From: Neomesorhizobium albiziae
Lineage (GTDB): Bacteria > Pseudomonadota > Alphaproteobacteria > Rhizobiales > Rhizobiaceae
DNA: 64,000 bases
Direction: 5' to 3'
NCBI RefSeq assembly: GCF_900114255.1
Contig: NZ_FOSL01000018.1
Span: 1-64,000, forward strand
Shown: in pieces, positions 15,940-25,356 of the stretch
Numbering within the stretch: position 1 is the stretch's first letter
Layout: each line of letters begins with the position of its first letter
Notes under the pieces: generated by a model
What the model was told of the DNA's origin: nothing
What the model saw: only the letters and a program-made list of their open reading frames with translations
Database searches by the model: none
Translations under genes and position numbers: made by a program

Positions 15940-16361
15940 CCGGCGACGCCGAACTCACCGGCCGAGTAGGTGCCGTCGGCCTCCGAATGCTGGATTGCAT
16001 TCTGCAGCAGGGTAGCCACCTCGTTGACCGCGTTGAGCCGGGCGAGGATCGCGGCTTCGTTGGATTCCAGCTTCTGGCGCAGGCGGACGAAATCGCCGCG
16101 ATGCTGGTCGCTCAGCACGACCGTCTCGCCGATGCCTTTCATGACCCTGGTCAGTTCGTAGAGATAGCGGCCCTTGCGCGCATTCGAGGCCTTGAGGTCG
16201 AAATTGCTGTCGGTGTTGATCAACGCCGTCTCTTCGTCCACAGCCTCCTCGATGCGGCCAAGGATCGCCGCCAGCGAAGCCGGCATGGCGGCAGTCGCGG
16301 CGACCTCATTGGTGGAAGCACGTGCGGGCGTCTGCGGGTTGATCAGGGGAAAGTCGGACAT
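15936..16361 (-). CDS. Helical flagellar-cluster protein, possible FlgN-type chaperone
   Basis: A 141-residue soluble, mostly alpha-helical protein (SLAAILGRIEEAVDEETALI; GRYLYELTRVMKGIGE; LRQKLESNEAAILARLNAVN). Size and the early E-E-x-A-L/I pattern resemble FlgN chaperones, which hold FlgK and FlgL before export, and no other FlgN candidate is present in the cluster. It lies 12 bases after flgJ and overlaps the next gene by ATGA. The FlgN call is an inference from layout and helix content, not from a conserved signature. Confidence 0.55.
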   Translation of the reverse strand: MSDFPLINPQTPARASTNEVAATAAMPASLAAILGRIEEAVDEETALINTDSNFDLKASNARKGRYLYELTRVMKGIGETVVLSDQHRGDFVRLRQKLESNEAAILARLNAVNEVATLLQNAIQHSEADGTYSAGEFGVAG

Positions 16362-16373
16362 GCTGCTCCTGGC

Positions 16374-16910
16374 CTAAGGTTTGAGGCTTGCCGATGCATC
16401 TTCGGCAAGGGATTTCGTGAGTTTGCGCTGCATTTCCTGAACGAGAGCTGTCGAAAGCATGCTCTGACGATCGATCTCGGCCTTCTCCGGACCGGCCGAA
16501 ACACCGCTCAGCGCCACCTTGGTTTCGCCTTCGAAATAGTGATCGCGCAGGATGCTGTCGGCGATGCCGATGCCGCCCCGTTTGGCCACTGCGTCGCCCA
16601 GTTGTTGGGAGAGCAGGGACTGCCACATGTCACCGGCCATGCCGTTTCCGTAAACCGCTCCGGCATCCTTTGGCAGCATCGATTGAATGAACTGCTGCAG
16701 CACCATCGCCTCGAACTTGACGAAGGTTTCCGGTGTGGCCTTCGCTTCAGGTGCCGATGCATTCCTCATGTCGCTTATCGAAAAGGCGTTGTCCACGACA
16801 GCGGCGGCGCCGCTTCGCTGCGCCAGCCGGGCGCGCGCCGCGTCGATGTTTGCCGGCTCGATGGCCCGGGCAACATCGAGAACAATGTCGCTGGGTGGAG
16901 AGATCGCCAC
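16374..16910 (-). CDS. flgJ: Rod-binding protein FlgJ, N-terminal domain only
   Basis: A 178-residue protein matching the rod-scaffold half of FlgJ: VKFEAMVLQQFIQSMLPKDA, then GNGMAGDMWQSLLSQQLGDA and a GGIGIAD segment. It would help assemble the rod in the periplasm. The peptidoglycan hydrolase half of enterobacterial FlgJ is missing; an unlinked transglycosylase gene at 29136-29723 probably supplies that activity. It sits in the flhA operon, 57 bases after the fliJ-like gene. The C-terminal 40 residues are helical and family-specific. Confidence 0.85.
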   Translation of the reverse strand: MAISPPSDIVLDVARAIEPANIDAARARLAQRSGAAAVVDNAFSISDMRNASAPEAKATPETFVKFEAMVLQQFIQSMLPKDAGAVYGNGMAGDMWQSLLSQQLGDAVAKRGGIGIADSILRDHYFEGETKVALSGVSAGPEKAEIDRQSMLSTALVQEMQRKLTKSLAEDASASLKP

Positions 16911-16967
16911 GAACGTTTCCTGTCTTATTCTTGCCGGCTATTATCGCTCGCCAAACTTGTGGCAGCC

Positions 16968-17354
16968 TTACTTGGCTTCGGACGTCTTGCGCTGGATCAA
17001 TTCCAGCCGTTCGCGGTCAGCCTGGTCGCGTTCGTCCATGCGCAGCACCTCGCGATAGGCCCGCTCGACCATGTTGGTGCGTGCGGTCGCGGTGGCGACG
17101 CGCCCGGCCTCGCCGCGCGCGCTTTCGAGGCTGGTATCCTTGCGGGTCAGCGCGCTGGCGATGCGCCGGTTGTAGAGTTCGGGAAAAAGCGCGGAATAAG
17201 AGTCTTCGGCGTCAAAGCTTTTGGCAAGATCCTGCGCTTCGGTTTCAGCCGCAGAGGCTGCAGCCAGAAAACCTGCATGACGGGTCTCGTGGAAGGCCTT
17301 CAACTGCTCCTGGACCTTCACCAATTTCTTCAGGCGATCCCTGCGCGAGGTCAT
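16968..17354 (-). CDS. FliJ-like coiled-coil protein
   Basis: A 128-residue protein that is almost entirely charged helix, with long runs of Arg, Glu and Ala (MTSRRDRLKKLVKVQEQLKA; AGRVATATARTNMVERAYRE; MDERDQADRERLELIQRKTS). This is the expected shape of FliJ, the export-ATPase stalk and chaperone-escort protein, whose sequence is poorly conserved. It begins three bases after fliR in the same operon. No other FliJ candidate appears next to fliI, where many bacteria have it, so the assignment is by structure type and need. Confidence 0.6.
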   Translation of the reverse strand: MTSRRDRLKKLVKVQEQLKAFHETRHAGFLAAASAAETEAQDLAKSFDAEDSYSALFPELYNRRIASALTRKDTSLESARGEAGRVATATARTNMVERAYREVLRMDERDQADRERLELIQRKTSEAK

Positions 17355-17357
17355 GGC

Positions 17358-18110
17358 CTACCTTCCAATCGTAACCGGGATGAAACCATCGGCGAACAGG
17401 CTGAGCAGCGTAGCGATGGCGAAATAAAGCATGACCAGACCGCCGGCGATGACGAAGGGCAGCGAGATGAAATAGACCGGTATCTGCGGCGTCAGCTTGT
17501 TGATGAAGCCGATGGTCACGTTGACGAGCAGACCATAGGCAATGAACGGGCTGCCGAGGCGGATCATCACCATGAAGGATTCGGACAAGGTGTCGGTCAG
17601 GTCGACCAGCGCCGATTGCGGGTTGAAGAAGACGTTGACCGGCGCGACGCGGTAGGATTCGACCAGCGCCTTCACGACCTCGTGGTGGAAGTCGAACACA
17701 AAAAGCAGAAGCAATGCGGCGAACGAAATGATCGCTGCGAGCGGCGCCTGCGGTTCGGGTTCCTCGATGCCCGGTCCGGCCATGCCGCCGTAACCGATCA
17801 TCATGGCGATTGCCGCGCCGGCAAACTGGAGCGCCAGGATGTAGACGCGGGTAATCAGGCCGATCAGTCCGCCGATCATCACCTCGGAGACGATCATCGG
17901 CAAAAGCACGCCCGGCTGCTTGCTGACGAAAGGAACGATCTGGTCCCACATATGGATCAGCAGCGCGCCGGTCGCCGCGACCGCGACGAAAAGCCGGACC
18001 TGTATAGGCACGCGGACACTGGCGATGCCCGGCATCAGCAGAAAGCACCCGCCGATGCGGCAGAAGGCTACGAACGCCGCAAGCACCATGCTTTCGGCGA
18101 CTGCCGTCAC
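17358..18110 (-). CDS. fliR: Flagellar export gate protein FliR
   Basis: A 250-residue inner-membrane protein with about five or six hydrophobic helices. The sequence [20 protein letters not shown] and the late [20 protein letters not shown] followed by [13 protein letters not shown] are characteristic of FliR, part of the FliP-FliQ-FliR export gate. It overlaps the flhA stop codon by ATGA and is followed closely by the fliJ-like gene. Length is normal. Confidence 0.93.
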   Translation of the reverse strand: MTAVAESMVLAAFVAFCRIGGCFLLMPGIASVRVPIQVRLFVAVAATGALLIHMWDQIVPFVSKQPGVLLPMIVSEVMIGGLIGLITRVYILALQFAGAAIAMMIGYGGMAGPGIEEPEPQAPLAAIISFAALLLLFVFDFHHEVVKALVESYRVAPVNVFFNPQSALVDLTDTLSESFMVMIRLGSPFIAYGLLVNVTIGFINKLTPQIPVYFISLPFVIAGGLVMLYFAIATLLSLFADGFIPVTIGR

Positions 18111-20194
18111 GAGATATTGCCCAGCACGCGGATTTCGACGCCCTTGGCGATTTCGACATGGCTGAGAACCGGCAGCGTGGTGAACAGCCGCTCGATGATC
18201 ATGCGCACATAGGGGCGCGCGTCGGGCGCGGTCACCAGCACGAAACGCTCGCCGGCGTCGAGATGGGAGCGGATCGCCTTGGTGGCTTCCTGCCCGAATT
18301 CTTCCAACAGGCGGGGATCGATGTCGAACTCGCGGATCTCGCCCTTGGCGTCGCGTTTCAGGCTCTGGTGGAAGGCGAGGTCCCAGCGGTTGCCGAGCCT
18401 TAGCACCTTGAGTACGCCGCCGTCGGAGAGATCGCCGCAGATCTGTTGCGCCATGCGGATGCGCACATGTTCGACGATCTGCTCGGTGCGGCGGACATGC
18501 GGCGCGATCTCGGCGATCGCTTCGATGATGAGGTGCAGGTTGCGGATCGATACGCGCTCCGCCAGCAGCAGCTTCAGCACAGCCTGCAGGCCGGGATAGG
18601 AGATGTGCGATGTACAGATCTCGTCGGCGAGCTTGCGGTATTCGGGGTCCTGCCGCTCCAGCAGCGCCTTCATGTCCTTGTAGGACAGAAGCTGGGGCAG
18701 GTTGTTGCGGATGACTTCGGAGAGGTGCGTCAGAAGCACCGACATGTTGTCGGCAAAGGCGAACTGGTCGCGCTTCAGGTCCTCGGTGAACATTTCCGGC
18801 ACCGAGAAGGCGCGCATGCCGAAGGCGGGCTCGCGCACCTCCTCGCCCGGAATGTCCGGTGCGGCGCGGTTGCCGAGCAGTACCATGACCTCGCCGATGC
18901 GCATCTGGTGCTCGGCGACGACGGTGCTGTGCACCTTGATCTGGTAATTCTTGCCGGGGATGTTGAAGTCGTCGGTGAGGCGGATTTCGGGAACCACGAA
19001 ACCGTATTGGGTGGCAAACTTCTTGCGCATCTTGCCCATCCGGAACGCCAATTCCTGATGCGAGACGATCAGCCTGGTGGAGAGCTGCTTGCCAACCAGG
19101 AGTTCGATTTCGGCGGTTTTCAGCGACGCCTTGACGGAGTTCTTCTCCTCTTCCTCCTTCGAGTCCTGCTTCTGCTTCTCGGCCTGTTCGGCGGCGGCGA
19201 GCGAGCGGTTGTGGCGCATCGGGATGATGTAACCGGCGGCGGCCATCAGCAGCGCCAGGCTGAGAAAAGGCAGCATCGGCAGGCCTGGCATCAGCGACAG
19301 CACCAGCAGCAGCAGGGCCGCCACGTACAGCGCGCGGGGATAGGCGCCGAGCTGGCCGAACACGGCCTGATCGGCGGAACCGCGGGTGCCGCCTTTGGAG
19401 ACGAGCAGGCCGGCGGCGAGGGACACGATGAGCGCGGGGATCTGGGTGACCAGGCCGTCGCCGACGGAAAGCTTGATGAACACGTCGGAGGCTTCCGCCA
19501 TGCTCATGCCGTGGCGGAAATAGCCGATGATGATGCCGCCGATGATGTTGATCGCGGTGATCATGAGGCCGGCGATGGCGTCGCCGCGAACGAATTTCGA
19601 GGCGCCGTCCATCGAGCCGAAGAAAGAGCTTTCTTCCTCGAGCTCGCGGCGCCGGAGCTGCGCCGTCTTGTCGTCGATCATGCCGGCCGAAAGATCGGCA
19701 TCGATCGACATCTGCTTGCCGGGGATAGCGTCCAGGGTGAAGCGCGCGCCGACCTCGGCGATACGCGTCGCGCCCTTGGTGATGACAATGAAATTGACGA
19801 TGATGAGGATGAAGAAGACGATCAGGCCGATGACGAAATCGCCGCTCATGACCAGCTGCGAGAAGCCGCCGATCACATAACCCGCGGCATTGGTTCCTTC
19901 ATTGCCGTGGGAGAGGATCACCCGGGTCGTCGCGATGTTGAGCGACAGGCGCAACATGGTGGCGATCAAGAGCACGGTGGGGAAGGACGAGAAATCCAGT
20001 GGCCGCTGGATCCACAGCGCCACCATCAGGATGAGCACCGAAAGCGCGATCGAGAAGGCGAGGCCGATGTCGATGAGGAACGACGGTATCGGCAGGAAGA
20101 GCACCGCCAGGATAACCAGGATGCCGATCGCGAAGCCCACGTCGCGGCCGTGCTTTTCGGTCTTGATCGCGCCTATGCTTTCCGTAATCGCCAT
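18107..20194 (-). CDS. flhA: Flagellar export component FlhA
   Basis: A 695-residue protein forming the nonameric ring of the flagellar type III export apparatus. The N-terminal half (about 20-330) has the membrane helices and the cytoplasmic FHIPEP-type loop, here [20 protein letters not shown]. The C-terminal half is cytoplasmic and docks substrates and chaperones. It is the first gene of the operon flhA-fliR-fliJ-like-flgJ-flgN-like-ORF. A candidate flagellar promoter element (20263-20276) lies about 70 bases before the ATG. In Sinorhizobium flhA follows fliQ directly; here two unrelated genes separate them. Confidence 0.96.
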   Translation of the reverse strand: MAITESIGAIKTEKHGRDVGFAIGILVILAVLFLPIPSFLIDIGLAFSIALSVLILMVALWIQRPLDFSSFPTVLLIATMLRLSLNIATTRVILSHGNEGTNAAGYVIGGFSQLVMSGDFVIGLIVFFILIIVNFIVITKGATRIAEVGARFTLDAIPGKQMSIDADLSAGMIDDKTAQLRRRELEEESSFFGSMDGASKFVRGDAIAGLMITAINIIGGIIIGYFRHGMSMAEASDVFIKLSVGDGLVTQIPALIVSLAAGLLVSKGGTRGSADQAVFGQLGAYPRALYVAALLLLVLSLMPGLPMLPFLSLALLMAAAGYIIPMRHNRSLAAAEQAEKQKQDSKEEEEKNSVKASLKTAEIELLVGKQLSTRLIVSHQELAFRMGKMRKKFATQYGFVVPEIRLTDDFNIPGKNYQIKVHSTVVAEHQMRIGEVMVLLGNRAAPDIPGEEVREPAFGMRAFSVPEMFTEDLKRDQFAFADNMSVLLTHLSEVIRNNLPQLLSYKDMKALLERQDPEYRKLADEICTSHISYPGLQAVLKLLLAERVSIRNLHLIIEAIAEIAPHVRRTEQIVEHVRIRMAQQICGDLSDGGVLKVLRLGNRWDLAFHQSLKRDAKGEIREFDIDPRLLEEFGQEATKAIRSHLDAGERFVLVTAPDARPYVRMIIERLFTTLPVLSHVEIAKGVEIRVLGNIS

Positions 20195-20262
20195 CGATGC
20201 CCTGCCTTATCAAGACCGGAGCGAGAATTCGCACCCCGGCCCGGCGAGCATAATCAGCCAAG

Positions 20263-20276
20263 CTTGTGCGAGGATG
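20263..20276 (-). promoter_or_regulatory. Flagellar operon promoter-type element upstream of flhA
   Basis: On the coding strand it reads CATCCTCGCACAAG, followed by CTTGGC and a TTATGC that could be a -10 box. TCGCACAAGCTT is shared exactly with the fliF element (35957) and TCRCRCAAG with the flgE, DUF1217 and motA elements. Confidence 0.55.
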
Positions 20277-20295
20277 AGGCGAAGCTTTCTAGAGC

Positions 20296-20325
20296 GGAAT
20301 GCGTTCAGGCCGAACCAGGCATTCC
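20296..20325 (-). terminator. Palindrome downstream of the EamA transporter gene
   Basis: GGAATGC-GTTC and GAAC-cag-GCATTCC arms form a hairpin 30 bases after the transporter's stop codon. CTAGAGCGGAATGC is a widespread mesorhizobial interspersed repeat start. It probably separates the transporter transcript from the flhA promoter. Confidence 0.45.
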
Positions 20326-20354
20326 CAAGCTCGGCTGGATCGTCCTTGCCAATG

Positions 20355-21218
20355 CTATCTGGCGAACTTCCGCGCACCGGCCACGCACAGGATGACTGCG
20401 AATGTCACCGCCAGCATCAGCCAGGTCACCGGTTCGTGCAGCAAGGTGGCAGCCAGCGCCAGGCCAAAGAACGGTTGCAGAAGCTGCAGTTGGCCCACCG
20501 CCGCAATACCGCCCTGTGCCAGGCCGCGATACCAGAAAACGAAGCCGATCAACATGCTGAAGAGCGAGACGTAGGCAAGGCTGATCCAGGTGGGCGCCTC
20601 GATGCCGGTGAAGGTCGGCGGCATAAAGAGAAAGGCCAGAACCATCATGACCGGCAGCGACAGCACCAGGGCCCAGGAGATCACTTGCCAGCCGCCGAGT
20701 GTGCGGGAGAGTTTCGCGCCTTCGGCATAACCCAGCCCGCAAGCAACGATGGCGGCGAGCATCAGCGCATCGCCTTCAGGTGAAGCCGCAAGCCCTTGCG
20801 ACAGGGCAAAGCCCGCCACCAGCGCGCTACCGAGCACCGAGAACATCCAGAATGCCGGTCTCGGTCGCTCGCCGCCGCGGATCACGCCGAAAATCGCCGT
20901 GGCCAGCGGGAGGAGCCCGACAAACACGATGGAGTGCGCCGATGTGACATACTGCAGGGCCAGCGCCGTCAACAGCGGAAAGCCGACCACGACGCCCAGC
21001 GAAACGACCGCCAGGGAGGCGAGTTCCCGGCTGGCGGGGCGCTTCTCCTTGAAGGCGATGAGCAGGCCGAGCGCAAGGACGCCGGCAATGGCGGCGCGGG
21101 CGACGGTCAGGAAAACCGGGTCGAACTGCATCACCGCCACGCGGGTGGCGGGAAGCGAACCGCTGAAGATCACCACGCCAATGAAACCGTTGATCCATCC
21201 GGCTGCCATTCGGTCCAT
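20355..21218 (-). CDS. EamA-family (DMT) transporter
   Basis: A 287-residue inner-membrane protein with about ten hydrophobic helices in two EamA repeats; the second repeat contains SLFSMLIGFVFWYRGLAQGG and GQLQLLQPFFGLALA, typical of the family. It probably exports or imports a metabolite such as an amino acid. ATG 21216-21218 with GGAG upstream was chosen over a longer frame. The gene is divergent from a MocR-type regulator, a common arrangement in which the regulator controls the transporter. Both interrupt the flagellar cluster between fliQ and flhA and have no motility link that I can see. Confidence 0.88.
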   Translation of the reverse strand: MDRMAAGWINGFIGVVIFSGSLPATRVAVMQFDPVFLTVARAAIAGVLALGLLIAFKEKRPASRELASLAVVSLGVVVGFPLLTALALQYVTSAHSIVFVGLLPLATAIFGVIRGGERPRPAFWMFSVLGSALVAGFALSQGLAASPEGDALMLAAIVACGLGYAEGAKLSRTLGGWQVISWALVLSLPVMMVLAFLFMPPTFTGIEAPTWISLAYVSLFSMLIGFVFWYRGLAQGGIAAVGQLQLLQPFFGLALAATLLHEPVTWLMLAVTFAVILCVAGARKFAR

Positions 21219-21304
21219 TCCGCACTCCTTCGATTGTCTTGCTGCTATCCGTTGCTGGCGCTGGCGTTGCCAGTGACAAATCGATACGGTTAGCACAAAC
21301 TGTT

Positions 21305-22732
21305 ATGGCGCAAAGTGCAGTACAGATGGACAATCCGTTGGCGGAAAGCACCCGAGTCGCGATGGTCATGGCGACGATCCGGCAGCGTATCGCCGGACGC
21401 AGCCTGACGCCCGGCTCGAAGCTGCCGTCGATCCGCGGGTTGGCCGGTACGTTGAAAGTGTCTGCCTCGACGGTGGTCGAGGCCTATGAGCGCCTGGTTG
21501 CGGAAGGCACGATCTTTTCCCGGCCCGGCTCGGGTTTTTATGTCGCCAGCCAGGCGGCGCCCCTGTCACTCGCTGACATCGGCCCGAAACTCGACCGCGC
21601 CGTCGATCCTTTCTGGGTTTCGCGGCAATCATTGGAAGCGGGCGACGGCGACCTCAAGCCGGGTTGCGGATGGCTGCCGCCATCCTGGCTGCCCGAGGAT
21701 GGTATCCGACGGGCGTTGCGGAAGCTTTCGCGCGCGGCCGGACCGGCCCTTGCGGACTACGGCTCTCCGCTGGGCTTGCCGCGGCTGCGCCAACTGATTA
21801 CCCGTCGCATGGCCGAGCGTGGCATCGAGGCCTCGCCGGATCAGGTTATGCTCACCGAATCCGGAACGCAGGCGATCGACCTGTTATGCCGCTTCCTGCT
21901 CGAAGCCGGCGACACGGTGCTGGTCGACGATCCCTGCTACTTCAACTTCCAGGCGCTGCTCAGGGCGCATCGCGCGAAAATCGTCAGCGTGCCCTACACG
22001 CCCTCCGGCCCGGACGTCGAATTGCTCGGGCAGGCGCTCGCCGCGCACCGGCCACGGCTCTACATCACCAATTCCGCAATCCACAATCCGACCGGCGCCA
22101 CCTTGTCCCCGGTTGTCGCGCATCGGGTGCTGAAGCTCGCCGAGCAGTTCGCCCTGACTATCGTCGAGGACGACATTTTCGCCGACTTCGAACACACTCC
22201 GGCACCGCGGCTTGCGGCGTTCGACGGGCTTGACCGCGTCATCCATATTGGCAGCTTTTCGAAGACCCTGTCCGCCTCGGCGCGCTGCGGGTTCGTGGCA
22301 GCGCGCCGGGAATGGATTGACAACCTGATCGATCTGAAGATCGCCACGTCGTTCGGCGGCGGTCGGCTGAACGCCGAACTGGTCCTCAACGTGCTCAGCG
22401 ACGGCGGTTACCGCAAGCACATGGACGGTTTGCGCAGCCGCCTCTCTCGCGCCATGTTCGATGTCACCGGCCGATTGAAGACCCTGGGCATCGTGCCCTG
22501 GATCGAGCCGCAGTCGGGCATGCTTTTGTGGTGCCGTCTGCCGGACGGCGTCGATGCCGCCGAGGTCGCGCGTGCCGCCCTCGCAAAAAATGTCGTGCTG
22601 GCGCCGGGAAATGCATTCAGTCCGTCGCAATCTGCGACGAACTACATGCGGTTCAACGTCTCACAAACGCTCGACCCCCGCATATTCGAGGTACTGCGCC
22701 AGGCGCTCCTGGAAGCCCGCCGGTCCTGTTAA
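21305..22732 (+). CDS. MocR-type GntR/aminotransferase-fold transcriptional regulator
   Basis: A 475-residue fusion. Residues about 15-80 are a GntR winged helix (RVAMVMATIRQRIAGRSLTP, then GSKLPSIRGLAGTLKVSAST). The rest is a class I aminotransferase fold with NSAIHNPTGATLS, VEDDIFADFEH and the PLP lysine in HIGSFSKTLSAS. MocR proteins bind PLP and an amino acid to regulate nearby genes; the divergent EamA transporter is the likely target. ATG 21305 is used; 21326 (MDNPLAEST) is an equally possible start and I see no decisive ribosome site. The 86-base gap should hold operator and both promoters. Confidence 0.88.
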   Translation: MAQSAVQMDNPLAESTRVAMVMATIRQRIAGRSLTPGSKLPSIRGLAGTLKVSASTVVEAYERLVAEGTIFSRPGSGFYVASQAAPLSLADIGPKLDRAVDPFWVSRQSLEAGDGDLKPGCGWLPPSWLPEDGIRRALRKLSRAAGPALADYGSPLGLPRLRQLITRRMAERGIEASPDQVMLTESGTQAIDLLCRFLLEAGDTVLVDDPCYFNFQALLRAHRAKIVSVPYTPSGPDVELLGQALAAHRPRLYITNSAIHNPTGATLSPVVAHRVLKLAEQFALTIVEDDIFADFEHTPAPRLAAFDGLDRVIHIGSFSKTLSASARCGFVAARREWIDNLIDLKIATSFGGGRLNAELVLNVLSDGGYRKHMDGLRSRLSRAMFDVTGRLKTLGIVPWIEPQSGMLLWCRLPDGVDAAEVARAALAKNVVLAPGNAFSPSQSATNYMRFNVSQTLDPRIFEVLRQALLEARRSC

Positions 22733-22818
22733 TGGCGCGTCAGCGCACTCCTTGCTGGATGGCGGGGCTGGAGAGAAGTCAGCGGGAGAGGGTGCCGGTG
22801 CCGCTGCCCGGCTCATAG

Positions 22819-23085
22819 TTAGAACCCGGTTTCGATGCGCTCGAAGATGACGTTGGTGAAGGCAGAGATCTGGCCGCCCATGAAGGGCCCGGTGAAGGCG
22901 ACGACGAGCAGAATCGCGACGATCTTCGGCACGAAGGTGAGGGTGATTTCCTGGATTTGGGTAAGCGCCTGGACGAGCGCGATGGCGATGCCGACGAGCA
23001 TGGCGGCCGCCACGGCCGGCCCTGACGCGGTCAGGACCGTCCAGATGGCAAACTGGACGATGTCGAGGGCGTCGGCCTCGTTCAT
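22819..23085 (-). CDS. fliQ: Flagellar export gate protein FliQ
   Basis: An 88-residue, two-helix inner-membrane protein ([20 protein letters not shown]; then ALTQIQEITLTFVPKIVAIL), the conserved FliQ pattern with the Q-I-Q-E-x-T-L-x-F-x-P-K motif. It joins FliP and FliR in the export gate. It is the last gene of the flgE operon and overlaps flgD by ATGA. It ends 86 bases from the convergent MocR gene. Confidence 0.95.
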   Translation of the reverse strand: MNEADALDIVQFAIWTVLTASGPAVAAAMLVGIAIALVQALTQIQEITLTFVPKIVAILLVVAFTGPFMGGQISAFTNVIFERIETGF

Positions 23086-23498
23086 GCGGCTGCGGGCTTG
23101 ATCACCACGCCCGGCGTGATGGGCAATTCCTTGCCGCCTTCAAGGATGGCGACGATGCCGTCGGCCTTGAGCTTCACCTCGGTGACCTTGCCCGAGGTCT
23201 GGCCGTCGGCGGAGGTGACGTGGCGGCCGATCAGCGCGTCGGCCTGCTGGAGAGCAGATGCCTGCAGCATCTGGTCGAGCTTTGAATTGACCTGGACCGA
23301 TTGTTCGACCTGCGAGAACGTTGCAAGCTGTGCCACGTAATCGGTCGATTCCATCGGGGAAGTCGGATCCTGGTTCTTCATCTGCGCGACGAGCAGCTTG
23401 AGGAACGAATCGTAATCGACGGTCGTCTTGGCTTTCTGGTCTGAAGCCTTGACGCCGTTGGGCAAGGGCTTGTCGTATGAGATACCGGACACGCTCAT
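23082..23498 (-). CDS. flgD: Flagellar hook cap protein FlgD
   Basis: A 138-residue, short-form FlgD, the scaffold that caps the growing hook. The conserved N-terminal segment [20 protein letters not shown] (about 30-49) then [20 protein letters not shown] is clear, followed by a small beta domain with GRHVTSADG. Enterobacterial FlgD is longer; rhizobial ones are short like this. Overlaps flbT and fliQ by ATGA at both ends, indicating tight translational coupling. Confidence 0.93.
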   Translation of the reverse strand: MSVSGISYDKPLPNGVKASDQKAKTTVDYDSFLKLLVAQMKNQDPTSPMESTDYVAQLATFSQVEQSVQVNSKLDQMLQASALQQADALIGRHVTSADGQTSGKVTEVKLKADGIVAILEGGKELPITPGVVIKPAAA

Positions 23499-23941
23499 CG
23501 GAAATTCTCCTCCATTGCGATCGGATTCGGTTTCACATACGCGCCGGCCGGCGAATTCATGGCGCTGGCTTCGCGACCGTAGAGCGCACGGATCGCCTTC
23601 AACGCCTCGAAGACATGGTTTTCGCCGACCTGCCGGTCGATATCCTTTAGGGCCGCGCGAATAACTTCGTCCTCGAAGCTTGCCAGTAGAAGCGGCAGCG
23701 ACTTGCGGAACATATCGCGCGCGGGCGCGGCATCTCCCGGGCTCATCAGCATCACCTGCACGATGAAGTAGAGCTGCCTAAGCGGAGTCGATGCGTCCTC
23801 GGGCTGCAGCACGTGGTTTTCGAGCAGGAACTGCACGTCATTCAGGAATTCGAGGGTTACCTTGCGGTCGGTCCTGATAACCGCGCCGTTGACGTAGATT
23901 TTCTCGTTCGGCTTGAGCGAGATCTTCAGCGTGTTTTTCAT
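23495..23941 (-). CDS. flbT: Flagellin synthesis regulator FlbT
   Basis: A 148-residue cytoplasmic protein matching Flb[21 protein letters not shown] near the start, then [20 protein letters not shown] and [14 protein letters not shown]. In alphaproteobacteria FlbT binds the flagellin mRNA leader and controls its stability or translation. The flagellin gene at 36037 has a 150- to 200-base untranslated candidate leader with a hairpin. It is coupled to flaF by an ATGA overlap, the usual pairing of antagonistic regulators. Confidence 0.94.
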   Translation of the reverse strand: MKNTLKISLKPNEKIYVNGAVIRTDRKVTLEFLNDVQFLLENHVLQPEDASTPLRQLYFIVQVMLMSPGDAAPARDMFRKSLPLLLASFEDEVIRAALKDIDRQVGENHVFEALKAIRALYGREASAMNSPAGAYVKPNPIAMEENFR

Positions 23942-24285
23942 TGAATCCCATCGCGGATGATCTGCGAGACTTCGATCAGCCCCTCGAAATTCGTGGAATT
24001 CCCGGTCCTGACCTCTTCGCCTTCACGCAAAAGCCAGAGGCCGATCGAGATCAGGTTGGCGCGCAGTTCGGTCGGCAACTCGTTGTCGGCGCTGCCGAGG
24101 TCGTCGATAAAGGCGGTCCACACCTTGTTCATGAAGTAGACTGCTTCGATTGCCTGCATGGACATCGGGCCGACGTCGCGCGCGGCGATCAAAAGGTCGA
24201 TGGAGCGGGTCAGCAATTGCCGCTCGCGATCCTTGGCGTCGGCAACCGAGTCTGTCTGGATATCGGAATAGGAGAATTGGTACAT
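23938..24285 (-). CDS. flaF: Flagellin synthesis regulator FlaF
   Basis: A 115-residue helical protein of the FlaF family ([60 protein letters not shown]). It promotes flagellin synthesis or secretion and works with FlbT in alphaproteobacteria. It lies 20 bases after flgL. Length and order flgL-flaF-flbT-flgD match Sinorhizobium. Confidence 0.94.
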   Translation of the reverse strand: MYQFSYSDIQTDSVADAKDRERQLLTRSIDLLIAARDVGPMSMQAIEAVYFMNKVWTAFIDDLGSADNELPTELRANLISIGLWLLREGEEVRTGNSTNFEGLIEVSQIIRDGIQ

Positions 24286-24305
24286 GTCGATTCCGCTGGT
24301 TGGCG

Positions 24306-25352
24306 CTACAGGTATTTGAGCAGGCTGAGTTGCTGTATGCGGGCGGTGAGCGCGTAGGATTTGTCGATCTGCCCGACCAGCGTCGTGATCCGGTTGGCGA
24401 CCTCGTAAGGGTCGATGCCGACCATATCCAGCACGCTCCGGTCCAGCAGGTCCTTCTGCATGGTGAGGCGGTCGGTGGCGCTCTTGACCCGATTCTCGGT
24501 AAAGCCCATGAGGGCCTGTTCCGTACTGATGTTGCCAATGGCCTGACCGACCTGACCAACCTGGCGGTCGATGATCGCCTTCTTGGCGTCGGCGGACATC
24601 TGGGCCGTGAAGAGACCGCTGATCGTTGCGGATGCCATCGCAAGCCGGCGCACGCCGTCATTGTTGGCGCTGACGGACGTTTCGGCGGTTTCGTTGAGCG
24701 CGATGCGGCTGACGATTTTCTGGTCAGAGGCGTTCGACCAGCTGGTTTTCCATCCGGCGCCCATGAACATCGGTTCAATGGCGGTGGTCAGGAAGTTGTC
24801 CATCTGGGCGGTGGTGATGTTGGCCGCCTGGGCGTCCGTCTGGGTGAAGCCGAAGAAGGACTGGAACGCGGCGTCCAACGCAGCCTTGCTGGGGGAACCC
24901 GGCGCGTTGAAATCGTTCAGCGGTTTGACGTCGGTGTTGATGCCGGCGAAAATATACTGGCCATTGACCGTGGTGTTGAGCACCGAGGTCATGGCGCTCA
25001 AGGCATTCTTGGCGTCGGACAGCACGACGGATGAGTCCGGGTTGCCGGTGGAGCTTGCCATCAGCGTGGTGAGCAGAGTCCGCGCCGTGGTGGCGAGCTG
25101 CCCGAATGAGGTCTGGGTTGCCGACAGCCGCACCTTGGCCAGATCGTTGGACTTGACGATGCCATCCAGGCGTTCGAGATCGCGTTCGATGGAGACCAAT
25201 TGACCGGTGCGGGCGCCCAGCGAAAGGCCGGCGTCAGCGACCCTGTCCGAGGAAGACTCCTTCTGGGCCTTCACGAGTTCGGACTGCATGCGCGACACCT
25301 GGTAGCGCATCGCGTTGGATATCGAGACAGAGGAAACGAAGGAAGCTTTCAT
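24306..25352 (-). CDS. flgL: Hook-filament junction protein FlgL
   Basis: A 348-residue exported protein. The N-terminus (SISNAMRYQVSRMQSELVKA, then ESSSDRVADAGLSLGARTGQ) and C-terminus (FTENRVKSATDRLTMQKDLL...LTARIQQLSLLKYL) are the paired helices of the flagellin/FlgL fold that form the D0-D1 core, with a variable domain in between. It joins filament to FlgK. It follows flgK by four bases in the flgE operon. Confidence 0.93.
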   Translation of the reverse strand: MKASFVSSVSISNAMRYQVSRMQSELVKAQKESSSDRVADAGLSLGARTGQLVSIERDLERLDGIVKSNDLAKVRLSATQTSFGQLATTARTLLTTLMASSTGNPDSSVVLSDAKNALSAMTSVLNTTVNGQYIFAGINTDVKPLNDFNAPGSPSKAALDAAFQSFFGFTQTDAQAANITTAQMDNFLTTAIEPMFMGAGWKTSWSNASDQKIVSRIALNETAETSVSANNDGVRRLAMASATISGLFTAQMSADAKKAIIDRQVGQVGQAIGNISTEQALMGFTENRVKSATDRLTMQKDLLDRSVLDMVGIDPYEVANRITTLVGQIDKSYALTARIQQLSLLKYL

Positions 25353-25356
25353 CGCG

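Noticed and set aside
15987-18212. 741-residue plus-strand open frame
   Set aside because: It runs antisense to fliR, the fliJ-like gene, flgJ and the flgN-like gene, all with recognisable products; its own sequence is Arg/His/Asp-rich and resembles no family. It is a GC-skew shadow.
18446-20395. 649-residue plus-strand open frame
   Set aside because: Exactly antisense to flhA with low-complexity charged sequence; shadow frame.
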